DNA from: an uncultured Flavobacteriaceae bacterium
GTDB taxonomy: Bacteria; Bacteroidota; Bacteroidia; Flavobacteriales; Flavobacteriaceae
Direction of reading: 5' to 3'
Length of the DNA: 64,000 nt
NCBI GenBank assembly: GCA_947497145.1
Contig: CANMFQ010000005.1
Location: 186,001 to 250,000 of the forward strand
Shown: positions 36,699 to 45,564 of the stretch, in pieces
Numbering within the stretch: position 1 is the first letter of the stretch
How the letters are laid out: the number at the start of each line of letters is the position of its first letter
Made by a program: the position numbers and the translations under genes
Notes under the pieces: model-generated
Seen by the model: the letters and a program-made list of their open reading frames with translations, nothing else
The model's database searches: none
Told to the model about the DNA's origin: nothing

Positions 36699-36783
36699 GC
36701 ACCGTTTACTCCTTTGTATTTCAAACCGCTATGCGATTTATAAAGAAGGTATTACGTATTTGTCTTGTAGTGCTAATAGTCCC

Positions 36784-37908
36784 TTATTTAAATAAGTTTA
36801 AGTAACTATCAAACACATATAATTTATCACGCTTACCACCTGTTATTTCTTTTAATATTTCTAATTCCTCTAAATCTGCAATTAAATTATAAGCTGTACG
36901 TTTAGAAACTTCTGCAACTTCAGTTATCTTATCTACATCAATCATAGGTCGTTTAAAAAGATATTGCATTATTTTTTGAGCGTTATTTGCTTTTGTTCCT
37001 AAAGTTTGAATATTCAGCTCCGTATTTTGTTTTAATTTTAAAATTGCATCAAATGTTTCTACTCCTTTTTGTGCTGTTTCTATAATACCTACTAAAAAGA
37101 ATTTAAACCATTGTACTATATCATTTTTTGTCCTCACCTTCATTAAATTATCGTAGTACAGGTTTTTATTTCGCTCAAAAAAATCTGATAGATACAGAAT
37201 TGGTTTTTTAAGTATGTCTTTGTCTACTAAATATAACGTAATTAATAAACGCCCTACACGCCCGTTACCATCTAAAAAAGGGTGAATGGTTTCAAATTGG
37301 TAATGAATGATGGCTATTTTTAAGAGATCTGGAAAATACACTTCGTTATTATGTGCAAAATTTTCCAAATCGCTCATTAATTCATTAATTGTGGTATGTA
37401 CAGGCGGAATAAAAGCAGCATCACTTATAGAAGCACCACCAATCCAGTTTTGACTGCTACGGAAAACTCCTGGTAGTTTATGCTCCCCTCTTACTCCTTG
37501 CAATAAGGTTTTGTGTGTTTCTCTAATTAAACGTGATGAAAAAGGTAATTTTTGCAACATTTCTATAGCTTGATGCATGGCTTTAATGTAGTTTTGCACT
37601 TCTACCCAATCCTCTTTTTTTTCGTTGCTTACATCCTCTGCATCTAATAAGGCTTCTTCCATATTAGTTTGTGTACCTTCTATTTTACTACTCTGTGTAG
37701 CTTCTTTAAGTACGTGCATACTAATAAATAAATCAATATCTGGTATATGCTCACTATACATATCTAAACGCCCCAATTGCCTATCTGCTTTAGATAGTAA
37801 TTGAATTAGCTCCATATCTTCTAATAGCCATTTTTTATTAATAAGTTCTGGCTGAAAACTTTTATAATGCCCTTGATTTATATACGTACCCGATTTAAAA
37901 TTTTGCAT
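36784..37908 (-). CDS. Fic-family AMP-transferase with N-terminal inhibitory motif and C-terminal winged helix
   Basis: 374 residues. The Fic core motif HPFLDGNGRVGR is intact at 209-220 (catalytic H209). An inhibitory (S/T)xxxE(G/N) motif SSKIEG is at 73-78, upstream of the core, making it a class II Fic enzyme that should be self-inhibited. The C-terminus (about 300-374) contains a winged-helix region (VDKITEVAEVSKRTAYNLIADLEEL). Fic proteins transfer AMP to Tyr, Ser or Thr of target proteins. The DNA-binding tail and the palindromic array upstream (37941-38100) suggest self-regulation. No antitoxin gene is adjacent. Confidence 0.93.
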   Translation of the reverse strand: MQNFKSGTYINQGHYKSFQPELINKKWLLEDMELIQLLSKADRQLGRLDMYSEHIPDIDLFISMHVLKEATQSSKIEGTQTNMEEALLDAEDVSNEKKEDWVEVQNYIKAMHQAIEMLQKLPFSSRLIRETHKTLLQGVRGEHKLPGVFRSSQNWIGGASISDAAFIPPVHTTINELMSDLENFAHNNEVYFPDLLKIAIIHYQFETIHPFLDGNGRVGRLLITLYLVDKDILKKPILYLSDFFERNKNLYYDNLMKVRTKNDIVQWFKFFLVGIIETAQKGVETFDAILKLKQNTELNIQTLGTKANNAQKIMQYLFKRPMIDVDKITEVAEVSKRTAYNLIADLEELEILKEITGGKRDKLYVFDSYLNLFK

Positions 37909-37940
37909 TTTTTAGTTATTTATTGCATTAGACCGCTCAC

Positions 37941-38100
37941 TAATGCAAAATAACGTTTTATTTTGCAATAAGATATTCGCTAATGCAAAATATTGCATTT
38001 TTTTTGCAATAAGAAACCTGCTATTGTAAAAAATACGCTTTTTTTACAATAAGAACCTCACTAAGGTAAATTTACGCCTATTTTTACTTTAACCGTTACC
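37941..38100. repeat. Four 40-bp tandem units, each an imperfect palindrome, upstream of fic
   Basis: Units start exactly every 40 bases (37941, 37981, 38021, 38061). Each has a left arm near its start and a complementary right arm: TGCAAAATA/TATTTTGCA in unit 1, TGCAAAA/TTTTGCA in unit 2, TTGTAAAAA/TTTTTACAA in unit 3 and AGGTAAA-like/TTTACTTT-like in unit 4. GCA-type arms change together to GTA-type arms, which preserves pairing. The trailing ATAAGAA is shared by units 1-3. A fifth half-site TTATTGCATTA lies at 37919-37930, next to the fic start. Likely operators or hairpins. Confidence 0.8.
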
Positions 38101-38169
38101 ACCTCATTAATTAAGGTTTTACGCAACTCTTTTATCAGACCCTAAGTTAAGACCAGCATCTATTACCCA

Positions 38170-38208
38170 AAAACAGAAAATCCAACCTAAATACATAGAT
38201 TGGATTTT
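38170..38208 (-). terminator. Terminator of the tRNA-Asn transcript
   Basis: AAAATCCAA (38177-38185) pairs with TTGGATTTT (38200-38208); read on the minus strand it is followed by TTTTCTGTTTTT. It lies 10 bases after the tRNA 3' end. Confidence 0.8.
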
Positions 38209-38217
38209 ACTTTTCTG

Positions 38218-38291
38218 CTCCCCCTCTTGGGCTCGAACCAAGGACCCTCTGATTAACAGTCAGATGCTCTAACCAACTGAGCTAAGGAGGA
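38218..38291 (-). tRNA. tRNA-Asn (anticodon GTT)
   Basis: 74 bases. On the minus strand it starts TCCTCCTTAGCTCAGTTGG and the anticodon stem-loop is CTGACTGTTAATCAG, giving anticodon GTT. The T-arm has GGTTCGAGCC, and the acceptor end AGGGGGA pairs with TCCTCCT (one G-T pair). The discriminator base is G. CCA is not encoded. Confidence 0.96.
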
Positions 38292-38399
38292 AAATCACCA
38301 CTTTAATTACTTAAAGCGGGTGCAAATATAATCGTTTTTTAAAATACCACAAACAAAAAAAACATGATTTATCAGAAAGATTGCAATTAATTTTAAATC

Positions 38400-39716
38400 T
38401 TACAGAAATTTTTTGATGATATTCCAAATATCGTTTCCGAAAACCACTGCCATTAAGCCCATTACGATAACGAAGCCAATAATTTGCCCTCTTTCCAAAA
38501 CTTTTTCACTTGGCGGTCTTCCAGAAATAATTTCGTACAACAAAAACATCACATGCCCGCCATCAAGCGCAGGTATGGGTAATAAATTGACAAAAGCCAA
38601 CCAAACAGAGAACATTGCTAGAAAATTCCAGAAGAAACCCCATCGCCATTTTTCTGGCATCATATCTACAATGCCTATTGGGCCTCTTACCGACTTGTAC
38701 GCCTTAGTTTTGGTATTAAATATAATTTTAAATTGACGCACTTGCTTGGTCAACACCTCAATAGTTCTATTAAAACCGGCTGGTATTGCCGCAATAAAAC
38801 TATAATTGTCAGTAACCATTAAATCTTCAATACTTGGCCCTACACCAATAGTAGAATCTTTTGCAACGGTAAGCGCAATGTCTTTACGACTACCATTTCT
38901 ATTTACCGTAACGGTAATTTCTTTATTAGCATGTGACCGAATTTCTTCGGTAAACTCATTCCAAAACGCTGTCTTTTTGTTATTAACGGCTATTATTTCA
39001 TCTCCTGATTGTAAACCAGCTTTCGCCGCAGGCTTATTGGGCACAATACTGTCTAAAATAGCCTTATGTCGATACGATAAAAAGTTTCTCCCCTGGGTTG
39101 CTAAAACATCAGCTAAGGCTTCGGGTGGAATAGGAAAATTAACCTCTTGCCCATCTCTTTTTACTGTAATATCATCTCCTAACAAAATATCAAAGGTGGC
39201 ATCGGTAAATTTTCGAGCCTTTTTACCATCAATAGCTAAAATCTGGTCTCCTGTTCGCAGCCCTATTTTCTCTCCTATTGAATCTACCAAAATACCATAC
39301 TTCAAGCTATCAGCAGGTATATAGCTATCACCGTTACTAACAAGCAAACCGGTATAAATAATCCATGCAAGCAGAAAGTTTACAGTAACCCCACCTAACA
39401 TTATAATTAAACGCTGCCATGCTGGTTTACTACGAAATTCCCATGGCTCAGGGTCTTTTTTCATTTGCTCGGTATCCATGCTCTCATCAATCATCCCTGA
39501 AATCTTCACATAGCCACCCAAAGGCAACCAACCGATACCCCACTCTGTTTCGCCAATTTTCTTTTTAAAGAGTGAAAATTTCCAATCGAAAAATAGGTAG
39601 AATTTCTCTACTCTTGTTTTAAACCACTTGGCAGGCAAGTAGTGTCCAAACTCATGTAAGATAACAAGTATTGAAATGATTAAGACAAAAGTCAGTATTT
39701 GAATAAGTAATCCCAT
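38400..39716 (-). CDS. rseP: RIP metalloprotease RseP (site-2 protease)
   Basis: 438 residues. The zinc-binding HEFGH (H21, E22, H25) lies in the first membrane helix. Two PDZ-type regions occupy about 130-310, and the second catalytic segment NLLPIPALDGGH lies near 390, followed by a last membrane helix. RseP cleaves membrane-bound anti-sigma factors and signal-peptide remnants in the inner membrane. An ECF sigma/anti-sigma pair occurs about 6 kb away, but no functional link is shown. Confidence 0.95.
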   Translation of the reverse strand: MGLLIQILTFVLIISILVILHEFGHYLPAKWFKTRVEKFYLFFDWKFSLFKKKIGETEWGIGWLPLGGYVKISGMIDESMDTEQMKKDPEPWEFRSKPAWQRLIIMLGGVTVNFLLAWIIYTGLLVSNGDSYIPADSLKYGILVDSIGEKIGLRTGDQILAIDGKKARKFTDATFDILLGDDITVKRDGQEVNFPIPPEALADVLATQGRNFLSYRHKAILDSIVPNKPAAKAGLQSGDEIIAVNNKKTAFWNEFTEEIRSHANKEITVTVNRNGSRKDIALTVAKDSTIGVGPSIEDLMVTDNYSFIAAIPAGFNRTIEVLTKQVRQFKIIFNTKTKAYKSVRGPIGIVDMMPEKWRWGFFWNFLAMFSVWLAFVNLLPIPALDGGHVMFLLYEIISGRPPSEKVLERGQIIGFVIVMGLMAVVFGNDIWNIIKKFL

Positions 39717-39865
39717 TGCTACATTCTAAAATTAAAGCTCACAAAAGTACATCTTTACGAGGTCTTATAAAAAGAAACTATGCTTGTCTGCGGTTTTTAA
39801 CTCGTTTTAAGAAAGATTTAGCAACAGTATCATTCAAAAATTCTTGAACACTCTTGTGTACTGGT

Positions 39866-39873
39866 GTATCTTT
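39866..39873 (+). promoter_or_regulatory. Predicted -7 promoter element for the SCO gene
   Basis: TATCTTTG matches TAnnTTTG exactly, 13 bases before the ATG at 39887. It implies a nearly leaderless mRNA and argues against the earlier TTG start at 39854. Confidence 0.6.
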
Positions 39874-39886
39874 GCCAAAAATTGGT

Positions 39887-40558
39887 ATGCGGTCTTTTTT
39901 TAGTAAATACAAGCTTTTTGGTATTGTTTTTCTCCTGCTTTCAACAGTCATCATGTACCTGTTTTACAATGCGTTACAACCAAAAAAAATGCTTCCTATA
40001 TACCAACCTTCTATGGTAAACCCTGAATTGGTAGCCCCAGAGATACAATACATTAAAAAATACCACACCATAGCCGATTTTTCACTCGTGAACCAAAACG
40101 GAAAAATCATCACCCAAGCCGACTATCAAGATAAAATTTATATCGCAGATTTCTTTTTCACCACCTGCCCTACCATTTGCCCTATCATGACAAAAAATAT
40201 GGCAGTGATTCAAGAGCGGCTTAAAAACGAAGATGTTTTACTTTTATCGCATTCGGTCACCCCCGAAATAGATTCGGTACCTCAACTTAAAAAGTACGCC
40301 CTCAAAAACAAGGTAGACGATAGTAAATGGAATTTAGTTACTGGCGATAAAAAACAAATTTATGAACTGGCGCGAAAATCATACCTAGCAGTAAAAACCG
40401 ATGGTGATGGTGGTGCTTACGACATGATCCATACAGAAAATTTCATTTTGGTAGACAAAAAAAGGCGGGTACGCGGTTTTTACGACGGTACAAAAATGGA
40501 AAAAATTGAGCAACTACTGCAAGATGTAGTACTTTTGAAAGCTTCGTATAACAAATAA
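39887..40558 (+). CDS. SCO1/SenC-family copper chaperone or thiol oxidoreductase
   Basis: 223 residues from the ATG at 39887. An N-terminal membrane anchor (about 10-30) is followed by a thioredoxin-fold domain with the copper-binding CxxxC in FTTCPTICPIM (C94, C98) and the third ligand in DMIHTENF (H182). SCO proteins deliver copper to the CuA site of cytochrome c oxidase, or act as periplasmic thiol reductases. No oxidase genes are adjacent. The longer frame begins at a TTG upstream but would overlap the predicted promoter. Confidence 0.93.
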   Translation: MRSFFSKYKLFGIVFLLLSTVIMYLFYNALQPKKMLPIYQPSMVNPELVAPEIQYIKKYHTIADFSLVNQNGKIITQADYQDKIYIADFFFTTCPTICPIMTKNMAVIQERLKNEDVLLLSHSVTPEIDSVPQLKKYALKNKVDDSKWNLVTGDKKQIYELARKSYLAVKTDGDGGAYDMIHTENFILVDKKRRVRGFYDGTKMEKIEQLLQDVVLLKASYNK

Positions 40559-40749
40559 TGGGTTTATACGTATTGGTCTCTTAATAGCAGGAGATGACCT
40601 ACTAAAAACATGCGGTTTACAGTGTGAGGAGCGTAACAGCCCTCAAGAACAACACAACACCTTTTGTACAAATTATGTTACGGATAGCTGTTAGATAACA
40701 AACAGCTCGTTATTTTTAAATTTAAGCCTTATTTTTCAGCTTTTTCTTG

Positions 40750-40757
40750 TATTTTTG
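40750..40757 (+). promoter_or_regulatory. Predicted -7 promoter element for feoAB
   Basis: TATTTTTG matches TAnnTTTG, 31 bases before the TTG start of feoA. I see no convincing Fur box nearby. Confidence 0.5.
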
Positions 40758-40788
40758 CTGCCTTAATTATATTGAATCTAAATAAAAA

Positions 40789-41034
40789 TTGAGTACCACT
40801 GTTGCACATTTAAAGTACGGCCAGAAGGGAATTATCAAAGAGTTTACCGATAATCTACCCCCTATTAAGCTATTAGAATTAGGCTGTCTTCCGGGCAACG
40901 AAGTAGAATTGGTACAAATAGCACCATTTAACGACCCTATTTATATAAAAGTAAATGGTTCGCATATTGCCATACGAAGAGCAATGGCAATGCAAATAGA
41001 ATTAGAACTTATTAGCGATATTGAAATCTTATGA
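40789..41034 (+). CDS. feoA: Ferrous iron transport protein A
   Basis: 81 residues from a TTG start (no ATG is available upstream of the conserved region). The protein is a small SH3-like domain: IKEFTDNLPPIKLLELGCLPGNEVELVQ and IKVNGSHIAIRRAMAMQIEL are the conserved FeoA stretches. FeoA is a cytosolic partner needed by FeoB. It overlaps the start of feoB by four bases (ATGA), so translation is coupled. Confidence 0.94.
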   Translation: MSTTVAHLKYGQKGIIKEFTDNLPPIKLLELGCLPGNEVELVQIAPFNDPIYIKVNGSHIAIRRAMAMQIELELISDIEIL

Positions 41035-43271
41035 GCAAACAAATTAATGTAGCACTCATAGGCAACCCTAACACGGGAAAGACTTCTGTTTTTAATCAAC
41101 TTACAGGACTCAAGCAAAAAGTAGGCAATTACCCAGGAATAACGGTTGAAAAGAAAGAGGGAATTTGCTCCCTACCTAGAGGGGTGAAAGCCCATATTAT
41201 TGATTTACCAGGTACCTACAGTCTAAACACTACTTCTTTGGATGAGAGTGTTGCGGTAGAGTTGCTTTTAAACAAAAAAGATAAAGACCACCCCGATGTG
41301 GCCGTAGTTATTTCAGATGTTGAAAACCTGAAACGCAACCTGCTGTTATTTACACAAATTAAAGACCTTAAAATTCCCACCATTCTAGTCATCAATATGG
41401 CTGATAGGATGCCGCGAAGAGGTATTTCGGTCGATATTGAACTATTAGAGCAACAGCTAGACACCAAAATAGCACTGGTCAGCACCCGCAAAGGCACGGG
41501 AATAGACCGCCTAAAAGAACTCATTACTGGATATAAAAATCTTTCTTCAAAATCAAACATTGACATTTCGGTCATTGACCCTGCTTATTTTGAAGTGTTA
41601 AAAAATACGTTTCCGCAAGAAGATTTATACAAATTATGGTTGGTCATCACACAAGACACCAACTTTATGCCATTGGAGAAACCGCTGATTGAAAACACGG
41701 ATTCTTATGCTAAATCAAAATCGGAGCTTAAACGTTTACAACAAAAAGAGACCATTTTACGGTACCAGTTCATCAATAACGTTTTAAAAGATACCTATTC
41801 AATTGATGCTAATGCCGCCAAAGGTTTTCGAGCCTCTTTAGATAAGATACTTACACATAAGGTGTATGGCTACCTTATTTTCTTTTTCATACTATTGACA
41901 ATTTTTCAAGCCATTTATGGCTGGAGTAGCTACCCTATGGATGCCATAGATGCCTTTTTTGCTTCCGCTAGTGAATGGGTAAAAAACACGCTTCCCGCAG
42001 GTGCGTTTACCAACCTTATAGCAGAAGGGCTTTTGGCGGGAATTGGTGGCGTGGTTATTTTCATTCCACAAATTGCATTCTTATTCTTTTTTATCGCCCT
42101 ACTTGAAGAAACAGGCTATATGAGTCGCGTTGTTTTTTTGATGGATAAGTTGATGCGCCCTTTTGGTCTTAGCGGCAAAAGTGTGGTACCGCTTATTTCG
42201 GGTACTGCCTGTGCCATACCTGCGGTAATGGCAACACGTACCATTGAAAACTGGAAAGAACGCCTCATTACCATTTTAGTAGTTCCTTTCACCACCTGCT
42301 CTGCCAGGCTACCTGTATACCTTATAATTATTGCTTTAGTAATTCCCGAGGGGCACTTTATTGGTTTAAGCTATCAAGCGCTTACCCTCATGTTATTATA
42401 CCTCTTAGGTTTTGCATCGTCTATATTTTCAGCGATGATTTTAAATAAAATATTGAAAATAAAAAGACGCTCCTTTTTTGTAATAGAAATGCCTAATTAC
42501 AAATTACCACTCTTTAAAAATGTAGCCTACACGGTTTGGGAAAAGACCAAAAGCTTTGTTTTAGGTGCCGGAAAAATAATTCTTGCCATCTCTATTATTC
42601 TTTGGTATTTAGGTTCGCATGGCTATGCAGACAACTTTAAAAATGCAGAATCGATTGTAAAAAATAGAATTGCAACTGACGGGTTTTCTCCTTTTAACCA
42701 ATCAAATATTAAAACCGAGTTAGCCACCTATCGTGAAGCTTTGCAAGATAGCGTCAACAAAAAAGTCTATCATATCAATACCACTGCCCTTGCAGATTCT
42801 ATTCAACTAAAAAAGAGCATGCTTTTTGAGCGTGCTCAAAATCAAGAAATTGCTAGCTACAAATTAGAAAATTCATATATCGGCTATGCCGGAAAAGTTA
42901 TTGAACCCGTTGTAAAACCTTTGGGTTACGATTGGAAAATTGGTATCGCCGTACTCACCTCTTTTGCTGCTCGCGAAGTATTTGTAGGTACCTTAGCCAC
43001 CATCTATAGTGTAGGCAGTGATGATGAAGATACGAATACGATAAAAAATAGAATGGCGTTAGAGGTAAATTCAACAACCAAAAAACCTCAGTTTAACCTG
43101 GCTTCAGGCATTTCATTATTGCTTTTCTATGCATTTGCGATGCAATGTATGAGTACCTTAGCCATTGTAAAACGAGAAACCAACTCATGGAAATGGCCTG
43201 CTGCACAATTGGTTTTTATGAGTGTTTTTGCTTATATTGTTGCTTTAATCGCCTATCAAACACTTAAATAA
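41031..43271 (+). CDS. feoB: Ferrous iron transporter B
   Basis: 746 residues. The N-terminal G domain has GNPNTGKTS (11-19), the G3 region DLPGTYSL and NMAD as G4. A membrane domain follows with the conserved Gate segments (FIPQIAFLFFFIALLEETGYMSR, described here by its position near 345-370) and the SGTACAIPAVMATRT and FTTCSARLPVY motifs. It imports Fe2+ across the inner membrane. A soluble loop of about 110 residues lies between late helices. Length is normal for Bacteroidota FeoB, without a fused FeoA. Confidence 0.97.
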   Translation: MSKQINVALIGNPNTGKTSVFNQLTGLKQKVGNYPGITVEKKEGICSLPRGVKAHIIDLPGTYSLNTTSLDESVAVELLLNKKDKDHPDVAVVISDVENLKRNLLLFTQIKDLKIPTILVINMADRMPRRGISVDIELLEQQLDTKIALVSTRKGTGIDRLKELITGYKNLSSKSNIDISVIDPAYFEVLKNTFPQEDLYKLWLVITQDTNFMPLEKPLIENTDSYAKSKSELKRLQQKETILRYQFINNVLKDTYSIDANAAKGFRASLDKILTHKVYGYLIFFFILLTIFQAIYGWSSYPMDAIDAFFASASEWVKNTLPAGAFTNLIAEGLLAGIGGVVIFIPQIAFLFFFIALLEETGYMSRVVFLMDKLMRPFGLSGKSVVPLISGTACAIPAVMATRTIENWKERLITILVVPFTTCSARLPVYLIIIALVIPEGHFIGLSYQALTLMLLYLLGFASSIFSAMILNKILKIKRRSFFVIEMPNYKLPLFKNVAYTVWEKTKSFVLGAGKIILAISIILWYLGSHGYADNFKNAESIVKNRIATDGFSPFNQSNIKTELATYREALQDSVNKKVYHINTTALADSIQLKKSMLFERAQNQEIASYKLENSYIGYAGKVIEPVVKPLGYDWKIGIAVLTSFAAREVFVGTLATIYSVGSDDEDTNTIKNRMALEVNSTTKKPQFNLASGISLLLFYAFAMQCMSTLAIVKRETNSWKWPAAQLVFMSVFAYIVALIAYQTLK

Positions 43272-43273
43272 CT

Positions 43274-43423
43274 ATGGAAATTGTTCAAACAGTTTTAATG
43301 TATATTACCCTTGCCATAGCTGTAAGTTATATTGTAAAAAAATTCTTTTTACCAAAAAGGCTTTTTGCTTCTAAAAAACCCAAAACTAAGGCATGTGGGC
43401 AAGATGACTGTGGGTGTCATTAA
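43274..43423 (+). CDS. FeoB-associated Cys-rich membrane protein
   Basis: 49 residues, starting two bases after the feoB stop. One membrane helix (about 4-26, LMYITLAIAVSYIV) is followed by a basic stretch and a C-terminal CGQDDCGCH. This matches the FeoB-associated Cys-rich membrane protein family, which may act as an FeoC-like accessory or metal-binding tail. The cysteines could bind iron. Easily missed because of its length; position and motif make it convincing. Confidence 0.88.
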   Translation: MEIVQTVLMYITLAIAVSYIVKKFFLPKRLFASKKPKTKACGQDDCGCH

Positions 43424-43673
43424 TACGCCAAACTCCTTTTCTACATTCAATATTTTTTTCTTGTAACAATTTACAGCCTTAAACGTCTTCCCAATACAAC
43501 AAGGAATACAACACCTATCAATTTCAATTACTAGTTGTTTTTAGTCATTGTTATTGATACGTATTTCGTTAAAAAAACAATAAATAGGTATTAATGAAAT
43601 CAAAAAAGGGAGGCTATGTTCAAATGCTATTCCGTTTTTTGCTTAATCAATCTTTTTTCACCCATAGAATTAT

Positions 43674-45200
43674 ATGTCAAAAACAATTACACTATTCTTA
43701 GCGCTTATATTACTGCATCTTTCGGGTTATTCACAATCATTAACTGCAGTTATTGTTGACTCTGCCTCACAAAAACCCATACCCTACGTTACCGTACAAC
43801 TAAAAAACAAAGGCATTATCACCAATGAAGAAGGTCGTTTTACTTTTCAGCTAAACAACACCATTCAACCTAGCGACACCTTAACCATTTCATGCATTGG
43901 ATATGCTTCGATAAGCAGACCCCTAAATGAGTTTACAGAAAGTACTATTACCTTATCTTCAAAGGCTATTGAGCTCAACCCAGTAATTGTGAGTAATAAA
44001 AATTTCACTCCAAGAGAAATTATTGAAGAAGTTGAAAAAAACATTGCTAAAAACTACAATTTAGAAAGTACTAAAAAACGTATTTTTCTACGTGAAACCA
44101 ATAAGAATAGGATTTTAAAAACCGATTACACGCTTAAAAAATCAACTATAGAGGCGTTTAATAAAAAATTTATAGATAGCCTTGTGCGTCTCATTCCCAA
44201 GAGCAATGCCTATTATACCGAAATTCTTGGTGATTTATACGCCAACAGCAATGCCGAAGAGCAAAAATTAGACCTCATCAAGGCCTCCGAACTATATGAC
44301 AAAAGCTTAGAGATGGATTTTGATGTGATGGAAGAAAAATTCAATACAATCATCAAAAAAAATATAAAAACCGATTCGTATTTCAAGATTAAATCGGGAC
44401 TTTTAGGAACTAAAATTCAAGGAGACGAACTCTTTGAATCTGACATTGATTCTACTGATGTAGCTGCCCTCAACAAACAACTAGAAGAAGAAAAAAAGAA
44501 CAAAGAAGAGCGCAAAAAAAACTTTGCGCAATACAAACGATCAACAATAGGTAACTTATATAAAAAACTACCAGTTTTTGAAGATACTGATTACAACGTT
44601 ATTTTCAAACCAGGTAGGTATGACCTTGCGCTTGAAGATTTCACCTATTTGGGTGATGCGGCGGTATACGTGATAAGCTTTAACCCAAAAAGGTCAGAAG
44701 ATTACAAAGGGAAACTTTACATTAATTCTGATGATTTTGCTGTTATTAGAATGGATTTTGAAAATGTAAAACCGTTGAAAAAATTTAGTTTATTAGGCAT
44801 TTCTATGAACGCTTATTTGGCAGAAGGTAAAATTATTTTTGGCAAAGGTGAAGACCAAAAATATCACCTCAGCTATTATGATATCACCAAAGGTATTCGC
44901 GTTGGGTTCAAACGCCCTGTAAAGATTATTGAAAAAAACAAACATGTAAAAGGCAGAAGAAAGCAAAACGAACTTGCGGTAAAAATTGATGCTGCCTTTA
45001 GCAACCGAAACCGTTATGAATTGATAGTTTTTAATGAAAAACCTATTGAAAACCCCCAATTTGAAGCCTTTAAAGAAAATAATAACGTGCTACCTACTTA
45101 TATGCCTAATTACGACCCCGAGTTTTGGAAAGGATATGATATCATAGAACCCAACCAAGCCATTAAAGAATTCACGTCAATTGGAGAGGCTAGTGAATAG
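43674..45200 (+). CDS. Carboxypeptidase-like regulatory domain protein, exported
   Basis: 508 residues. A signal peptide (1-20, ending GYSQS) precedes a carboxypeptidase-regulatory-like beta-sandwich at about 22-100 (AVIVDSASQKPIPYVTVQLKNKGIITNEEG). After VIVSNKNFTPREIIEEVEKNIAKNY comes a region resembling the N-terminal half of DUF5686 proteins, then a charged coiled-coil-like segment (about 262-280) and a beta-rich C-terminus. There is no barrel C-terminus, so it is probably periplasmic or outer-membrane associated rather than a receptor. Its function is unknown. Confidence 0.8.
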   Translation: MSKTITLFLALILLHLSGYSQSLTAVIVDSASQKPIPYVTVQLKNKGIITNEEGRFTFQLNNTIQPSDTLTISCIGYASISRPLNEFTESTITLSSKAIELNPVIVSNKNFTPREIIEEVEKNIAKNYNLESTKKRIFLRETNKNRILKTDYTLKKSTIEAFNKKFIDSLVRLIPKSNAYYTEILGDLYANSNAEEQKLDLIKASELYDKSLEMDFDVMEEKFNTIIKKNIKTDSYFKIKSGLLGTKIQGDELFESDIDSTDVAALNKQLEEEKKNKEERKKNFAQYKRSTIGNLYKKLPVFEDTDYNVIFKPGRYDLALEDFTYLGDAAVYVISFNPKRSEDYKGKLYINSDDFAVIRMDFENVKPLKKFSLLGISMNAYLAEGKIIFGKGEDQKYHLSYYDITKGIRVGFKRPVKIIEKNKHVKGRRKQNELAVKIDAAFSNRNRYELIVFNEKPIENPQFEAFKENNNVLPTYMPNYDPEFWKGYDIIEPNQAIKEFTSIGEASE

Positions 45201-45531
45201 CAACACATAACTACTCAGAAGCTAGTTTACGGAATACTGCCAATCGCCACCTCAAAAGCAATTCTGGAAGAAGCAAACGGTTTAAAACAAGTAACTAGCT
45301 TTTTCTTATCAAAGAAAAATAAATATCCTACAGGTATCTCATAGCTGAAATAGCACCCCTATTTTACGTCTGATAACAAAAATATAAAGCAGGTAAAAAT
45401 ATACCCGCCTAAAAAACGCTACACTACACTTTCAATCTTTTTTTTCATCCTCCATCAAGCCTAATTTTTAACATTTTGTGGTAAAATCGCATCGTACCAA
45501 TGTATAATCTTGCTTTTTTTTTATCACTTCA
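45201..45531. other. Gene-free intergenic region before the ECF sigma gene
   Basis: About 330 bases without a credible ORF or repeat. I see no clear terminator for the preceding gene. The right end leads into the ECF promoter-like site at 45532. Confidence 0.5.
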
Positions 45532-45557
45532 TGTAACCTTTTGTAATTTTCGGACTA
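45532..45557 (+). promoter_or_regulatory. Putative ECF-sigma promoter (autoregulation)
   Basis: TGTAAC (45532-45537), 13 bases, then CGGACTA (45551-45557) just before the sigma-factor start. This resembles -35/-10 elements of ECF promoters (AAC-containing -35, CG-containing -10) and lacks a TAnnTTTG. ECF operons are often self-activated. The match is by eye only. Confidence 0.4.
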
Positions 45558-45564
45558 TATAGTA

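Noticed and set aside
37941..38100. CRISPR-like reading of the 40-bp periodic array
   Set aside because: There are no spacers: the units abut each other, diverge steadily, and no cas genes are present.
39854..39886. TTG start for the SCO protein
   Set aside because: It would place the consensus -7 element TATCTTTG inside the coding sequence; the ATG at 39887 directly precedes the membrane anchor.
40686..40707. AGCTGTT/AACAGCT hairpin before feoA as a terminator of the SCO gene
   Set aside because: The 7-bp stem has little GC and is not directly followed by a T-run; too weak to call.
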